A stretch of DNA of 64,000 nt from Dromaius novaehollandiae. Taxonomy: Eukaryota > Chordata > Aves > Casuariiformes > Dromaiidae. Positions 62,701 to 64,000 of the stretch are shown here, piece by piece. Each line of letters begins with the position of its first letter. Position 1 is the first letter of the stretch. The position numbers were made by a program, and so were the translations under genes. The notes below the pieces were generated by a model. It had not been told where the DNA came from, searched no databases, and was given only the letters and a program-made list of their open reading frames with translations. The stretch is from NCBI RefSeq assembly GCF_036370855.1, contig NC_088100.1, positions 39,010,563 to 39,074,562 of the forward strand, in the 5' to 3' direction.

Positions 62701-64000
62701 AAGATTTATATTTATTAAATGCTACTCTGTGTGAACAAGTTTTACCTGTGTACCTTAAAAGAAAAAAAAAAAAAGGGGAAGAGCCTGTAGAAGAGACAGG
62801 AAAGGGAATGGTTAAACTGTGAGCTTCTCTGTTAAAGGCTGGAGATGCATAGTCTGTGAGGTTAAAATGCAAAGTGATGTGTATTTATCATGCTATTTAG
62901 TATTTATGCATCTGAGCTGTAGAGCTTGAAGTGTTTTAATACTGACATTTTTTTCTACAGTGTGGTTAAAAACTTCACATAAAACCATACACCTGTGCCA
63001 CAAGACAGTGGCAAAGGGAGAATTAAAGTGTGCTCTTCCTCCTTCTCCACTCAGCCCTAGCCCCTGGCAATGAAAGAGGACTAAGCTCAATAAATCAGCT
63101 AAATGGCATTGCAATCTCAGACTGAATTTACTCTGTAGCTGTGGTACTGACAAGCAGGAAGGACAGCACAGAGCTGGTGCCTTTCACCACGCACTCTGCA
63201 ACAAGAGCAGGAATTTAAGGCCTGTGCTTTGTTTTTGATAGATATCTTTATGAAAGGCTAAACAATGTTACCATTCAAAGTTACTGGAGGAACTTTCTAA
63301 AATCTGTTAAGAGTCAATGCAGTGTTTGACCTATACCCCTTCCCTGCAAAATCTGAGCAACACTGGACTGGCACAGTTAGTACTGATATACAAAGCTCAT
63401 CTCCTTTTTCAAGACAGTTAAATACTGGATTTAATGGCAAGCTTCAAAATGTAGTATATACTATCAAATAAAGCTTTCGTCTATGTTAACCTATTTAATT
63501 TGTTACATGAATAATTTTGATTGATAGGCATTTTGGCAAACCGGAAAGAGAGCACTGCCTCTGCTTCTCTGCCACAACTTCCATCATGAGGTCTGATGCT
63601 GTTCTGCAGACCCTGTTTTCCTCTTGAAGCAAATGCCTTCTCTGTAATCTAGGTCAATGAGTCACCACACTAGTGGTTGCTAGATTTCCTAAAAGCTTCA
63701 GATATGACAAATCAAATCATTACACCCCTAATGCTTATGATACTGTGTTTTAAACAAATGACTTCCAGCAAAATGCAGTAAGGCTGTGATTCAAAGGAAT
63801 GATTTTTTTTTTTTTTAGTGTTCACAGTAATGCTCACTGGAAATGTATAATGGAATAGTACGGCATGACACAAGGGAAAAAAAAATTATGGATTTATAAT
63901 AAAATGTATGCTTGTAAACACAACTGAATTTCAAGAGGGAATCTTCTGAAGAATCACACTGAAATCCTCAGTGGGGCAGAGTAAAAACCAGTGACCTGTT
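59726..64000. other. downstream intergenic, no gene recognised
   Basis: AT-rich sequence with a C12 run at 61591-61602 and short unrelated ORFs. In human the next gene is CEP162 on the opposite strand. I looked for coiled-coil-coding exons on the minus strand and found none, so its 3' end is probably beyond the window. Confidence 0.55.

Noticed and set aside
59726..64000. Possible 3' exons of CEP162 on the minus strand, expected from human synteny
   Set aside because: No coiled-coil-like coding segment with splice borders was found on the minus strand.
1..64000. tRNA, rRNA, CRISPR and bacterial mobile elements
   Set aside because: No tRNA-like A/B boxes in proper spacing, no rRNA segments and no spaced direct-repeat array were seen; the window is clearly vertebrate.

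Overview
The window looks like a piece of bird nuclear genome. It has two spliced vertebrate genes on the + strand, long AT-rich introns and intergenic DNA, one CpG-island promoter, and several fragments of CR1, the dominant avian LINE. It also has older CR1-like and MIR-like remnants and many short tandem duplications and homopolymer runs. I see nothing prokaryotic (no operons, CRISPR arrays or IS elements). I cannot fix the species from sequence alone.

Layout. 1-5431: the last three coding exons of CYB5R4 (cytochrome b5 reductase 4 / Ncb5or), about 101 C-terminal residues including the NADH-binding CGP motif, then a 3' UTR to about 6.0 kb. The rest of the gene lies left of the window. About 6.0-36.2 kb: a roughly 30 kb interval with no gene I can support; it holds CR1 and MIR fragments, microsatellites and small duplications. 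36.65-37.32 kb: a TATA-less CpG island with an E-box and two inverted CCAAT boxes, best read as the MRAP2 promoter and non-coding exon 1. 37.5-47.8 kb: MRAP2 intron 1, with an antisense CR1 that still shows frameshifted reverse transcriptase. 47.8-59.1 kb: the three coding exons of MRAP2 (melanocortin receptor accessory protein 2), giving an intact 206-residue protein. 59.1-59.7 kb: 3' UTR with a poly(A) signal. 59.7-64.0 kb: no gene recognised.

The two genes are neighbours in the same order and orientation in human (CYB5R4 then MRAP2), so this is conserved synteny. They are not known to share a pathway: CYB5R4 is an ER redox enzyme and MRAP2 is a single-pass membrane partner of melanocortin and other GPCRs in energy balance.

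No new multi-gene system is visible. The most interesting signal is a 55-bp tandem duplication that copies the splice acceptor and the first bases of the penultimate CYB5R4 exon. It leaves two strong acceptors 55 bp apart; the upstream one would shift the frame and introduce a stop before the CGP motif.
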